A stretch of 64,000 bases of DNA from Neocallimastix lanati (nom. inval.) (lineage: Eukaryota; Neocallimastigomycota; Neocallimastigomycetes; Neocallimastigales; Neocallimastigaceae), in assembly GCA_016946835.1 (NCBI GenBank), contig JACVTC010000060.1:633501-697500 (forward strand), in the 5' to 3' direction. Below are positions 35,127-47,079 of this stretch, piece by piece (within the stretch, counting starts at the first letter, position 1; each line of letters starts with the position of its first letter). A program made the position numbers and the translations under genes. The notes beneath the pieces are model-generated. The model made no database searches. It was not told where the DNA came from and saw nothing but the letters and a program-made list of their open reading frames with translations.

Positions 35127-35872
35127 AAGTTATAAAGAATGAAATTTATAATTTAAAATTAATTAATAAACTAAAATTAACAATTTATGATAATAATTTA
35201 CTGAATTATAAAATCATAAATAATTATTATAAAAAGTTAGTATTTTCAAATAAAATTTTAAGATTAATAAAAGAACAATGTAAATTTAAATAATTAATAT
35301 AGAAACTAAAGTTAAATAATTTTATTATGTAAAATATATTTTATTATATAAAAATTTGTTATTATTTGATATAATTAGTAAATAGTTATTTTATTTTAAA
35401 GACTTAAAACTAATTATTATTAAAAATAGAAAATAAGACTTTAAATAGAATTAAAATAGTAATACTTTTTATTTTTTGTATTTCTAAAAGATAAAAATAA
35501 TAATTAAATTAGATAGTTAATTATATAGTTTAATCTTAACGAAAATTATAAAAACATGTAATAATACTTATTTAAAAGAACAACATTTTTGTTAACATTT
35601 TTGTTTATCAAAACTTGTTCAATAAATACTTATTTTATCTTTATTTAAATTTAAAAGTATTTATTTAATATTATAAATTAAAAAAAAAAATTAATATTTA
35701 AAAATTAAATAAAATTTATGTATTAAAATAACTTTAGTGTTTCTAATAAATCAAATTTAAAAAGTTTTATAATAAAACATACTTTAATTATCTTAAAATT
35801 TATCTCTTTGGTAAGGAGTTATTAATAAACTAAAGTAAGTTATTAATAATTTCTTATCAGAATCAAAATTTA
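35127..35872. other. AT-rich spacer before tRNA module 3
   Basis: No coding frame; ends at the unit-start block near 35879. Confidence 0.4.
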
Positions 35873-36058
35873 AAAATATCTGAATAATTAATATTATTAT
35901 ATTCAAAAAAAATTATATAAATGATTAATAAGTAATTAAAAATAGATAATAAATAATAAATAATAAAAAATAAGTAATAAAAAATAAATAATAAATAATA
36001 AATAATAATAAATAATAAATAATAAATAATAAATAATAAATATTAAATAATAAATAAT

Positions 36059-36314
36059 TGTTGAAAATAAAGTTTAATATTATTCCTATTTCATTATTAA
36101 TTATATAGTTATACAAATTTATATATAGTAAAATTTATTAAGTAAATTTATGTATGTAAAATGTGGCTTTTTACATTATAAATATTTATATAATACATTT
36201 ATGACTCATGTAATGTTATTGTTATGATATATTAAGATGTATATTATATTATTTTTAATAAAATGAAGTTAATAAAGTAATTTCAATTGATCAATTTACA
36301 TTTAATTTTCATCA
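36059..36314 (+). repeat. 5' LTR of copia element 1
   Basis: 256 bp, TGTTGAAAA...TTTTCATCA. Differs from the 3' LTR at an ATGTGGCTT(T/G)TTAC site and a TTTCAA(T/A)TGA site. Confidence 0.9.
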
Positions 36315-36328
36315 GATTAAGAGTCTCA
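36315..36328 (+). promoter_or_regulatory. Primer-binding site, half tRNA-Lys(CUU)
   Basis: GATTAAGAGTCTCA directly after the LTR. Its complement TGAGACTCTTAATC equals positions 27-40 (anticodon arm) of a eukaryotic tRNA-Lys(CUU). Copia element 2 has the same 14 nt. Confidence 0.65.
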
Positions 36329-36479
36329 ATTTGACTCATGCCACTTATTATCTACCATTAGTAGATTGAATTTCTATAATTAAATCATCGTCATTATATT
36401 TAATTTTATCCAAAAATCGTTGTCCAAAATACTAAAAACTTATATATAATCTATTATTAAATTTTTACTAAAATTAAAA

Positions 36480-37562
36480 ATGGAAGACCAACGTGATCAA
36501 CGCAATAAAAGAACCAAAACAATCCTCGGAGAACCCAATTCAAATTTCAAGATTTGGGATGATGAGCTTTATAATCTCTTAAGCGAATTAGACCTCGAGC
36601 ACCATATCGAAGGAGAAGTTCTTAAAAGGATTGATAAAAGTACAATAAGTCAATCAAACTTAAGTAAATATAAACCGGCAAAAGGAGATAAAACAAAAGT
36701 ATATGCTATAAATACTCCTGACGAAGATATTAAAAATGATATTAAAGTCAAGAATATTATTTTGAATAGTATAAGCAATGAACATAAATTAAGCCTAAAC
36801 TGTAAAGGTGATACAGCATATGAAATTTATAAAACACTGTGTGAAACCTACACCCATACAATTAATGAAAGAAAAGAAATTTTAGAAGAAGAATTAAATG
36901 ATTTATTTTTTGAAGAAAGTGAAAAAGGAATGTCTCTATTCATCGCTTCTATGAACAACAAATTTGCTGAATTAAGAAATCTTGGTATAGAAAAAACTGA
37001 TAGAGAAAAATTCGATTATTTGTTCAATGCACTTCCAGAGAAGCTAATACTACTATCCAACCTATTAAATTACAGTGATAACTGGAAGAAATGCTGCGTA
37101 AATATTATTGAAACTCATCAACATGCCAAACAATTATATACAAAAAGAAACAAAAAGCTTGGCGATAATAGTAAGTCAACTAACAATTCTATGAATTTAA
37201 ATACAGAGGCAAACTATTCTCAACAAAATAGTAATAAAAAATACATAAAGTGTCAAATTTGCAACAAAAGAGGACACTCCGCAAATAAATGTAAATACAG
37301 ATATAATAAACCTAATGAAAATAAAACAAATAATAATAATAATTATAAGAAAAGTAATAATAAAAATAATAACAAATATAAAGGAAATCATAAAGTAAAT
37401 AGAGGACAATCAAACATAGCTATAAAAGGTGAAGAATATAATCCTGAACAATTTGTTAACTTCTCTTTAGATTACGACTCGGATATTGAATCAACTAAAC
37501 AAGTAAACCTTTCCAAAAAAGTTAATGAAGAATTTAATAATAAATTCTATCCGAGGCCTTAA
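36480..37562 (+). CDS. Copia element 1 Gag
   Basis: 360 residues. The central part (about 85-220) resembles the copia-type gag domain (ILNSIS...AYEIYKTLCETY). A CX2CX4HX4C zinc knuckle lies at C258, C261, H266, C271, and an Asn/Lys-rich tail follows. It begins with the first ATG after the primer site and leader. It ends at TAA 6 nt after the codon pair CCG-AGG and overlaps the pol frame by 38 nt (to the upstream pol ATG), which fits Ty1-style +1 frameshifting for Gag-Pol. It would form the capsid of the virus-like particle in the cytoplasm. Intact, unlike its pol. Confidence 0.85.
   Translation: MEDQRDQRNKRTKTILGEPNSNFKIWDDELYNLLSELDLEHHIEGEVLKRIDKSTISQSNLSKYKPAKGDKTKVYAINTPDEDIKNDIKVKNIILNSISNEHKLSLNCKGDTAYEIYKTLCETYTHTINERKEILEEELNDLFFEESEKGMSLFIASMNNKFAELRNLGIEKTDREKFDYLFNALPEKLILLSNLLNYSDNWKKCCVNIIETHQHAKQLYTKRNKKLGDNSKSTNNSMNLNTEANYSQQNSNKKYIKCQICNKRGHSANKCKYRYNKPNENKTNNNNNYKKSNNKNNNKYKGNHKVNRGQSNIAIKGEEYNPEQFVNFSLDYDSDIESTKQVNLSKKVNEEFNNKFYPRP
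37551..37557 (+). promoter_or_regulatory. Probable programmed +1 frameshift site CCG-AGG-C
   Basis: Gag-frame codons 358-359 are CCG AGG. Skipping one base after CCG reads GGC CTT AAA and enters the open pol frame just before the Gag stop. It resembles Ty1 CUU-AGG-C (same AGG-C A-site) and Ty3 GCG-AGU-U. AGG would be the slow codon. Confidence 0.6.
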
Positions 37563-40500
37563 ACAAAATTTGAATTATTATACAAATAATAATACCAATG
37601 AATCTAGTAACAAAAATGATTTAATATCATGGACATTAGATTCAGGTGCGTCATATCATATGACACACAATCTTGGATGTTTACATAATATTCATAAACA
37701 CCAAGAAATTATATCTTTCGCTGATGGAGGGACTGTAAAATCAAAATATATAGGTACTTTTACAGGATATATTAATGAAAATAAAATTACATTAAAAAAT
37801 GTACTATATATCCCAAGTTTTAAAAGAAGTTTAATGTCCATCTATCAATTATGTAATCAATACTTTAAAATCTTATTTTATAATTATAATAATAAAAACA
37901 AAGTGTCAATATTTGATAAAAATGGTAATAAAATATGTTCGGCTAATTCAACAAATTATAATATATATAAAATATGGTCCTTTAAAAATAAAATAAATTT
38001 TAAAAACAAGATAAATAAGTATACTGTTTGTGATAGTATACAAAATATCGAAAATGAAGATGTCTTAGAGTTATGGCATAGAAGACTAGGACACTTCAAT
38101 ATTGAAAAAATAAAGGACAGATTACCAAATATAAAATTAAATAATAAGTGTAAAGTATGCTCAGAAGCGAAACTGAGAAATTTTCCTTATTATCCATCAA
38201 AAAATAAAACAAAAGAAATATTTGAAATGATTCATATGGATACTGTTCAATATTCTGATGAATCATTATATGGTAATAAATATTTCTTTAGCATAATTGA
38301 TGACTACTCCAGATACGGATGGGTCTTTTGTACAAAGTCAAAGGCCGATATATTTCCAACCTTTTTAAAATGGTACAATATAGTTAAAAATATATTTAAT
38401 AAAAATATAAAATATATAAAATCAGACAGAGGAACTGAATTTTACAACTACCAATTTGATGACTTTTGTATAAAGAATGGAATTATACAATTGTCAAGCA
38501 TTCCAAAGAATCCACAACAGAATGGAAAGGCAGAAAGGTTTCAACAAACCCTTATCCATGCCGCATGAGCACTTTTACGCGACGCCCGTCTAAATTACAA
38601 ATTTTGGGAAGACGCTATAAAAACAGCAAATTACATTCACAATAGACTTCCACATAGAGGTATAGATAATAAAATACCCTATGAAGTTTTATATGAAAAT
38701 AAAAGGGTCGATTATAATAAATTGAAAGTCTTTGGCTGTCAGGTGTTCTTTTATGTACCCAAACAATATAGAAAGAAGTTTGAAAATTCTACACATCCCG
38801 GAATTTTCATAGGGTACGATATCAACCCAACGGCATTCAGAATATATGATAAAATAAACAATAAAGTTATATTAGCAAAAGCTGTTGAATTTTTTGAAGA
38901 TATCCCCGGATGTACAAAGGCCACTTCTTCTATTCCAGAAATTGAAGACCTTACTATTGACAATGATAATGATAATAATAGAATAGATTTTCATAACTAT
39001 TCTTATAGAGATAATAGTGATAATTATAATAATAATATTATCAATGATAATAATAATAATGATAATAACAATAATAATAATGAGAATAATGATAATAATA
39101 TAAATAATAATAATTATGATGATCATAATAACAATAAAGTCATAAAAGTCCCTTTTGAAGTTCCTTCAAATGATATTTCAAATGAAAATAATAACTCTGA
39201 TTATTATAATATGTATCCAAATAATTTATATCAAAATTTTAATTCAAATAAATTAATATATAATCCAAATAAAATTTTATATGATCACAATAAAAATTTT
39301 TTTAATTATAATAACCAATACAATAGTTTAAACCCACTTTATTATTATAATAATAATAATAATTTAATTCCAAATTATTATAATCCTTTTATTTTAAATC
39401 CTCACATTACATTAAATCCTCACATGAGGAATTTTGAAAATTTTGATCATCATAATTATATTCAAAAAGAAAATAATAATTATTTTCAAAATAAATATAA
39501 TAATTATCTGAATTTAAATAATAATTTAAATAATAATTTAAATAATAATTTAAAAATTTTAAATAATAATAATTTATTAAACAATGACAAAACAAATCAA
39601 AATCAAATAAATCTAATTGCTGAAAATGAAAATAAAAGGGAGGACATTTTAAATAAAAATAAAGAGGAAGAAGAAAACATAAATAAGAAAACAGGAAATA
39701 AGGTAATTATGAATGAAACTGTAAGTAAACAAAGTAAGATGAATGTAAATAAACAAGAAAATATAAATTTAAACAATTTAAATGTAAATAATCTAATTAA
39801 CAATGAAGAAGTACCAAATAAACAAAAAGAAACCTTAAATATCGAGAATAAACCTAAAGAGAACAATGAAAATAAAAATAACAAACAAGAAAAACAGGAG
39901 TTAACAATAACAAACGAATTAAATGCAAATAATAAATTTAATTTTTCAATTTCAAATTCAAACTCTAAAAATGTAAACAAACAATTAAATAAAAATGTAA
40001 ACAATGTAAACAATGGAACAAAAGTAATTGATCAGAGTTTAAATATTCAGGACAATAAAGAAAAAGAATATATTAATAAAAGGAAATTAACAAATAAAAA
40101 TAGAAATGTTCAAATAGATAATGATATTGAAATTTTAAATGACAATTTAAATTTAAATGAAAAAATTATGAATAAACAGCTAATGAATAATTTATCAAAT
40201 CAAATAAACAATGATAATATTGAAAATAATAATAAAGATAAAGATAAAAATACAAAAAATAACCAAAGCAATAAATTATACACAAACTTAAAGAATATAA
40301 ATTTAAATTTAAATGTAAATTCAAATAACAATTCAATACATAATAAAAGTAATTTAAAAATAAAAAAGAAAAATAAAGAATATAAAAATAATGAAGACTT
40401 AAAGAAAAATATAAACAAAGAAAATGATATATCAGATATAGAAGTGGAAGAAAAACTAGAAGAACAAGGTAAGAAAAGAAAACAAAAGAATAAAATGTTA

Positions 40501-42144
40501 AAAAGTAAAAAGAAAAAGAAAGTAATTAAAAAGGATAAATTAAAAGTAAATAAAAAAGATAATTCAAATGAGTATAAATTAAATTACGATAAAAAATTCT
40601 CGTTTAATAGTTTATCAATATTAAGTGAACCAAAAAACTATAGAGACATATTTAATAAAAGAGACAAAGAGCTATGGTTGGATGCTCTTAACAGTGAATT
40701 TAATAGTTTAGAAAAATTAAAAGTATATGATAAAGTAAAGAAAGTTAAAGAGGGGATAAACATAATTACCCCCAGAATTATTTTTAAATATAAATTAAAA
40801 CCCGACGGCACTATTGAAAAGAGAAAAGCAAGAGTTGTCGCTCGTGGTTATACACAAAAGGAAGGAATCGATTTCAATAAAACCTTCTCTCCTACATTAA
40901 GACAAAAATCACTTAGATTACTTACAGCAATTGGTGTTCAAAATAATTTTAAAATACACCAATTAGATATAAAGACAGCATATTTAAACGCAAAGTTAAA
41001 AGAAGAAATTTATATGTACCCACCAGAAGGTCATAAAGACCACAATAAATACATTCGGAAATTAAATAAAGCACTTTACTGACTCAAACAATCCGGTCGT
41101 GCTTGGAATGACGAGTTAAATGATAAATTATTAAAAATGAATTTTAAAAGATTAGTTAGTGATCCATGCATATATATTAAAAGGGACATAAATAATAACA
41201 TTATCTGTATAATTGGTATGTACGTTGATGACATACTATTAACAGGTACAGATAATGAAATAAACAAAACTAAAACTTTACTAACAAAATATTTTGAATT
41301 ATCAGATTTAGGCGAAATAAAATATATTATTGGAATCCAATTTGAAAAATTAAAAGATGGTTATTTAATCCATCAAGAAAAGTATATAAATGATATTTTA
41401 AATAAATTTAATTTTAGTGAATTAAAACTAACATCAAATATGACACCTACTCAAGACATAAAACTAAAAGAAAAATTATTTAACGCCAAAAAATATCAAC
41501 AAGTAATAGGAAGCCTCTTATATCTGGCAACATGCACAAGACCAGATATATTATTCGCAGTAGTAAAGGCATCAAGGAATGCAAGTAAACCTTCGCAATA
41601 CGATTGGTAAAATGTGAAGAAGATTATAAGATACTTAAAAGGAAATCCAAATTATGGTATAAAATATACAAGAAATAAAAATTTAAATATTTATGTAGAT
41701 GCTGATTACGCAGGAGATAATGACAGCAGAAGGTCTACTACTGGGTATATTATTAATTTCGATTCAGGTCCTATTACCTGGTATTCGAAATTACAACAAT
41801 GCATAGCATTGTCAACAGCAGAAAGTGAATATTACGCAATCGTAGAGTGTGCAAAAGAATGTTTATGGCTAAAAAATGTATTTGAAGAACTAGGAATAAA
41901 AAATAAAGAAATGATAATAAATTCAGACAATCAAGCAGCAATATTCAATTGCGAAAATAATACAATAAATCCAAAATCAAAACACATTAATATTCGATAT
42001 CATAAAATAAGAGAATTAATTGAAAATAACATTATCAAAATCAGATATATAAAAACGACAAATAACCTAGCTGACGGTTTTACAAAATTTTTAAATGGAA
42101 AGTTAATGAATAATTTTAGATATAATTTGCTTACAAAATTTTAA
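37553..42144 (+). pseudogene. Copia element 1 Pol, three nonsense codons
   Basis: One continuous frame interrupted by TGA 38566, TGA 41080 and TAA 41608. Order: protease (DSGAS, codons from 37639), integrase zinc finger (HRRLGHFN...CKVCSEAK, 38074-38170), catalytic core to about 38720, then a very long Asn/Lys-rich linker (about 38970-40600, over 500 codons), reverse transcriptase (KALY*LKQS at 41071; YVDD near 41222) and RNase H (TAESEYYA near 41818). The conserved KALYGLKQ glycine is replaced by TGA, a single-base change from GGA. The other two stops fit CGA to TGA and CAA to TAA. With near-identical LTRs the element is young but cannot make full Pol. Confidence 0.9.
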
Positions 42145-42158
42145 AATAATATCAAACT

Positions 42159-42168
42159 TTAGGAGGGA
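42159..42168 (+). promoter_or_regulatory. Polypurine tract of copia element 1
   Basis: AGGAGGGA directly before the 3' LTR; plus-strand primer site. Confidence 0.75.
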
Positions 42169-42424
42169 TGTTGAAAATAAAGTTTAATATTATTCCTATT
42201 TCATTATTAATTATATAGTTATACAAATTTATATATAGTAAAATTTATTAAGTAAATTTATGTATGTAAAATGTGGCTTGTTACATTATAAATATTTATA
42301 TAATACATTTATGACTCATGTAATGTTATTGTTATGATATATTAAGATGTATATTATATTATTTTTAATAAAATGAAGTTAATAAAGTAATTTCAAATGA
42401 TCAATTTACATTTAATTTTCATCA
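42169..42424 (+). repeat. 3' LTR of copia element 1
   Basis: 256 bp, 254 of 256 equal to the 5' LTR by eye. Confidence 0.9.
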
Positions 42425-42550
42425 ATAATAAATAATAAATAATAAATAATAAATAATAAATAATAAATAATAAATAATAAATAATAAATAATAGGTAATA
42501 GATAATAAAATAAATAATAATTATAAATAATAAAAAATAAATAATAAATT
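42425..42550. repeat. Heptamer tract of tRNA module 3, right part
   Basis: AAATAAT repeats, the continuation of 35940-36058 across the copia insertion. Confidence 0.85.
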
Positions 42551-42745
42551 ATAAATAATTAAATAATTAAACAAAATTTAATTTAATGATGCTATGAAAA
42601 ATAAAGATTATGATAAAATAAAAATAGGATTAAAATTATAAAATGAAATACTAACTAAAAAAAGATAAAAATAATGATAAAATAATCAAATTTATATATT
42701 TAAATGATTATACTGCTGTTAAATAGAAAGTAAAAAGAACTATTT

Positions 42746-42827
42746 CGTCACCTGCATGACTCGAACCTGCGCTCCCAAAGGGAAATGGCTTAGCAGGCCA
42801 CCGCGTTAACCACTCCGCCAAAGTGAC
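42746..42827 (-). tRNA. tRNA-Ser(GCT), copy 3, mismatched T stem
   Basis: 82 nt, the same as the other copies except one substitution: the 3' strand of the T stem reads CATGC instead of CCTGC, placing A opposite G in the second pair from the loop. Anticodon and acceptor stem are intact. It may be functional or a decaying copy. Confidence 0.85.
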
Positions 42828-43732
42828 TACTATAGTGGAAACAAAATTTAAAAATATCTGAATAATTAATATTATTATATTCATATTGAAATTATGTTAA
42901 AGTTTTGGGATAATTTGGTCTTAACGATTAGGTCAAGATGCCAAATTATAATAATTAATTAATAATTTAAATTTACTTATGTTTATAACATATTGTTATT
43001 AGTAAATTTTATAAATAAGTTTTTATTTAAAATATAAATTTTATTTAATCTTAATAATATTTTATTACATTATTATTTTATATAATTATTACTATAATTT
43101 AAATTACAATAATCCTACAAAGGATTAATCAAAAGATTTAAACATGTATTTATATAAAATAATTAATTATTAAAATATTAATTATTAATATGAATATGTA
43201 ATAGTATTAATATAAGTTTGATATTGATAATATAAACTAAGATAATATTATAAATATTTAATATAAATAAAATATAAGAATCTAATATAGCTAAATATTA
43301 TATTTTATAATTAAAATATAATATGTAGAAATTAATTTAATGACAATCACGTGTTTACATTATTTAATATATATTAATTTCAATATGTTAATAATATTTA
43401 GTAATTAGTTGGCCTAGACTAATTCCTAAATATTTTAATAAAGTTAATTTAATAATAATTATTATATTATTATTATTTATTAATATTGAAATTTAAATAA
43501 CTGAATTATTGAAATTGAAATTGAATTAAATGGAAATTCAGTTATTATCTTAACAAATTATAACTGAATTGAAATCTCAATTTCAGTTATTCACATTTCA
43601 ATATACATTTAATTAATAATTAATGAATGTGAAGCATTTCGACATAATTTATGTATAATCATCATAAAATTTTGTACAATGTGTATAATATATGTAATAC
43701 GCCACTATTTTCAACGTATATTTTTATTTATT

Positions 43733-44200
43733 GTTTTTTAGCATTAAAAAAATAAAATAAAAACAAAAAAAAGAATAAATAAAAGAATAAATGTATTTTA
43801 GCATTAAAAAAATAAAATAAAAACAAAAAAAGAATAAATAAGTTTTCTGTTGAGAATTTTATTTTATTTTTATTTTTTTTTAATTTTATTTTATTATTAT
43901 ATTTTATTATTAAATATTTTAATAATAAAACCTTTCCATTTTATTTTATTCAAATAAAATAAATAAAATTATATATTTTATTATTAAATTAATTAAATAA
44001 TAAAATAAAATTTATTATAATATTAAATATTTATTATTAATAAAATTTAAATATTGATATTGATATTAATAAAATATTTTGATATTGATAATAATGAAAT
44101 ATTTTAATATTGATATTAATGAAATATTTTGACATTGATATTAATAAAATATATTGATATTGATATTAATAAAATATATTGATATTGATATAAATATAAT
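43733..44200. repeat. Tandem repeats inside the MULE
   Basis: A 61-bp direct repeat starting GCATTAAAAAAATAAAATAA (43741, 43802), then about five copies of a TATTGATATTAATAAAATAT unit at 44050-44195. Confidence 0.65.
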
Positions 44201-44259
44201 TTAAACTATATATATTCTAATTAATTATTATTCATATATTTAGAGTGTATTTAATTCTA

Positions 44260-45655
44260 TTAAACATTTATACCATAAATCAATGATATCATTTTTTCAC
44301 ATTTTTTATCAATTAATCGGATTCCTTTTTTTTTGTATTTTTTAATGAAATCATTGATTTCATCAGTTTTTGTTAATATTCTTTTTTTTTTCCTTCAATT
44401 TTCCTTTTGTAATTATTGTAAGATAAAGATTCTTCTCTTTTTAAATGATAAATCAATTCATAGAAAGAAGGTTTTTTGTAAAACAATTTTTTTAAGTAAT
44501 TGTTAAAAGATTCTGAAGCATTATTTGTTATGTGGTTTACATCGTTATAATAATTCCAATATTGAATATCATATTTATATAAATAAGTCTTATTAAAATA
44601 TTCCAAAAAATTTAAAAAATTGAAATAATTATATATTTGACATATAATTTTAATATAATTATAAATGTCAAATATATATTCAGGATTTATAAAAGGAAAA
44701 TTTGTAATAGCTTTATATAACAAATAAATTTTATGATTATTTTCAACTTCATTATAACATAATTTATTTTTTTGAACTTCAAACGATCTTTTATAATACC
44801 ATACACAATATTTAATAGTAATATTATGAAATATTTTAATGGAAGCATTGGATATACTCTTTTCAAATTCACAATGCAAAATTTTTGGTATAACTATAAT
44901 ATTATTATTATAATTACTTATAATATTATTATTATAATTACTTTCATTCTTTTTTAATTCTTCAAATAACAATTCATAGGTTGCTTGTTCTTTATTATTT
45001 AATATAGATAGTGATGTAGTATAAAAACAATTTATTTCTGGAGCAAACTTGATAACCAAATATTGGTGCAATATAAAATGTACCATCAGCAAACATATGT
45101 TCGTTGTATTTTATAGACAATTCTGTTTGGAATGGGGAATGATGATTGAAAAATTATAATATTAGAATTTTTGTATATCATAAAATTTTCATCTCTTTCG
45201 TTTATATAATATTCAGATTTATCTGGAATTTCATTAAATTTTGATATATATCAGGAGGTAGTTGTTTTTTAATATATCTTGATATTTGGGATTTAATTGA
45301 AATATATTCAAGGCATATCAATCCAATTTCTTCAAATATTTCATTATATATGTTTTGGATTTATATCAAATGGGATTGAGGTTTTTCTTATTTCATTTTT
45401 CATTTTATGTTTTACTATTGATACAGATGCATCATATTCTTTTCCTGGATGAGTATGTTTGTTTTCATATTTTATTACTTTATTATTATCATTTAGAATA
45501 ATGTAAGATTTACATTTTTTAACTGTTTTACATTTAGTACATTGGAATATTTTTGTATTATTCGTTATATACCATAAATTAAATTTATATTTTCTATTTA
45601 CAATGATTTGGTTTTTTTCTTTATTAGTTTCACTTATTTCTAATTGATCATCCAT
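44260..45655 (-). pseudogene. MULE transposase with FLYWCH-type zinc finger, frameshifted
   Basis: The N-terminal part (45655-45344, 103 codons) has a FLYWCH-like finger: W, then FQCTKC, a C, and HTHP. It continues in other frames as IFEEIGL..., then EHMFADGTFYIAP, the MULE catalytic DGTF motif, near 45090. The 239-codon part (45092-44373) has ILNNKEQATYELLFEELK, EFEKSISNA...C..YY (the CDFE-A...C..H region with changes) and TNNASESFN. A further shift at an A-run leaves the C-terminus down to about 44260. At least four frameshifts; no functional protein. Expected role: cut-and-paste transposition in the nucleus. Confidence 0.8.
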
Positions 45656-46258
45656 TTATTATAAATATTTTAAATTAAAAGTTTTATTTTTTATATTTTA
45701 ATTTTTTTTGTTTTAATCTATTTTTTTTTATCTTATATTTTATTTTATTCTTTTTTTTTTTTTTTTATTTTTATTTTTTATTTTATATTTTACTTTATTA
45801 TTTTTTTTTTTTTATCTTATATTTTATTTTATACTCTTTTTTTTTATTTTATATTTTAGTTTTTTTTTATATTTTATAATTTACTTTATTATTTATTTTT
45901 TTTATTTTTTATTTATTTTTTATTTACTTTATTATATATATATATATTTTTTACTGTAAATGTTTTTAAAATTAAAAAAAAAAAAAAATAAAAATAAAAA
46001 TAAAAATAAATTTAACCCTATTCCTATTCATTTATTTTTACAAGCCACATTGTAATACATGAATAAATGATCAAACATAAATTATGTCGAAATGCAATAC
46101 TCCCATAATTAATATAAATTCTTATTTAATATTTAAATAATTATCTTAGGCCTAATAATTCTGAGAATATTAATAAATAAGATTTATATTAATAATTTCA
46201 ATTATTTACATATGACGTCACATGTATTTATTTATATGTTTATATATATGTTTACATC

Positions 46259-46550
46259 GAGGGTGGTGCGTTTCGGAATGTGGCTTTAAATATTTTTACA
46301 TAAAATTTCATTTCGGAATGTGGCTTATATTATTTTTTATAAATTTTTATTTATGAATATAATATTGAAAACATTAAAATAAAATGGCACATATAATTTC
46401 TTTGAAAAAATAATTATTAAAAATATTTAAAATGTGATATATTTCAAAAAAAATAAATTTATTTATATAAAAAAATTTATATATAATACGCCATCTCAAA
46501 AACATGTGGCTTATATCTATTCACGTGCGGTTCCTAAACGCGCTCTCCCC
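46259..46550. mobile_element. MULE-type MITE, 292 bp
   Basis: 9-bp target duplication GTTTACATC (46250-46258, 46551-46559). Imperfect inverted ends: GAGGGTGGTGCGTTTCGGAA left, GGGGAGAGCGCGTTTAGGAA read inwards from the right. Subterminal TGTGGCTT motifs and TAATACGCCA inside. No ORF. It lies 145 bp from the MULE. Confidence 0.85.
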
Positions 46551-47079
46551 GTTTACATCATATATATTAACTACTATTTTTAATTATTCAAATTAATTAT
46601 ACAAATTAAATTTATTTAATTATATTAAATAATTTAAACATATCGATATTATTATTATTTTAATATTTTATTAATATTCATTTTATTATATTATTATTAT
46701 CTTATAATTAAATACTATTATTATGTAACTTACAAAGTATAAAAGAAAGATGTAAAAATCTATCTTTTATGTTCTTTGTAAGGTTATTGTGTTACAATAA
46801 TTATATACTAATAATTCAACTTTTATTAAATAAATAAATATTTTATAAATCTTCAAATAAATTATTGTTTAAATTATTCATTAAATATTAAGTGTTTAAA
46901 TAATTTAATTATTTAACTTATTTTATTTTAATTATTATTTTATTATTAATTAATTATTGTTGGATTATTAATATATAATTCAACATATTAACCTAGTAAC
47001 GTTAGTAATTATAAACTATTTTATATCTTAATTTTAACAATTCAAAAAAAATTATATAAATGATTAATAAGTAATTAAA

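Larger units (their letters stand above)
36059..42424 (+). mobile_element. Full-length Ty1/copia element 1 (defective pol)
   Basis: 6,366 bp, LTRs of 256 bp differing at two visible sites, target duplication ATAAT (36054-36058, 42425-42429), inserted in the heptamer tract of tRNA module 3. Gag and pol are in different frames with a +1 shift site. Pol has three in-frame stops. Confidence 0.93.
43625..46104 (-). mobile_element. Mutator-like (MULE) transposon, degenerate
   Basis: 2,480 bp with a perfect 9-bp target duplication ATAATTAAT (43616-43624, 46105-46113) and 20-bp perfect inverted repeats (43634-43653, 46076-46095; GCATTTCGACATAATTTATG). The right tip read inwards is GGGAGTATTGCATTTCG, the end consensus of the foldback elements and MITEs in this window. 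A broken FLYWCH/MULE transposase lies on the minus strand. Confidence 0.85.
42884..47039 (+). mobile_element. Old solo LTR-like insertion, itself hit by a MULE and a MITE
   Basis: Splits the tRNA-module sequence that is continuous at 35.9 kb, with target duplication ATTCA (42879-42883, 47040-47044). Ends TATTGAAATT...TTTTAACA, so the first TG has probably mutated. Without its two inner insertions it is about 1.37 kb. A TATA box (AAGTATAAAAG, 46737) followed by a hairpin lies near the right end. Two nested hairpins with TAACTGAA / TTCAGTTA stems lie at 43498-43592. Confidence 0.6.

Noticed and set aside
38872-40418. Antisense open frames across the copia 1 linker
   Set aside because: Antisense of an Asn/Lys-rich frame has few stops by composition (Ile/Phe/Leu-rich).
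38566-41610. Reassigned stop codons in copia 1 pol
   Set aside because: Both TGA and TAA occur in frame, while host genes and the Ty3 ORF end normally at TAA; simple nonsense mutation explains this.
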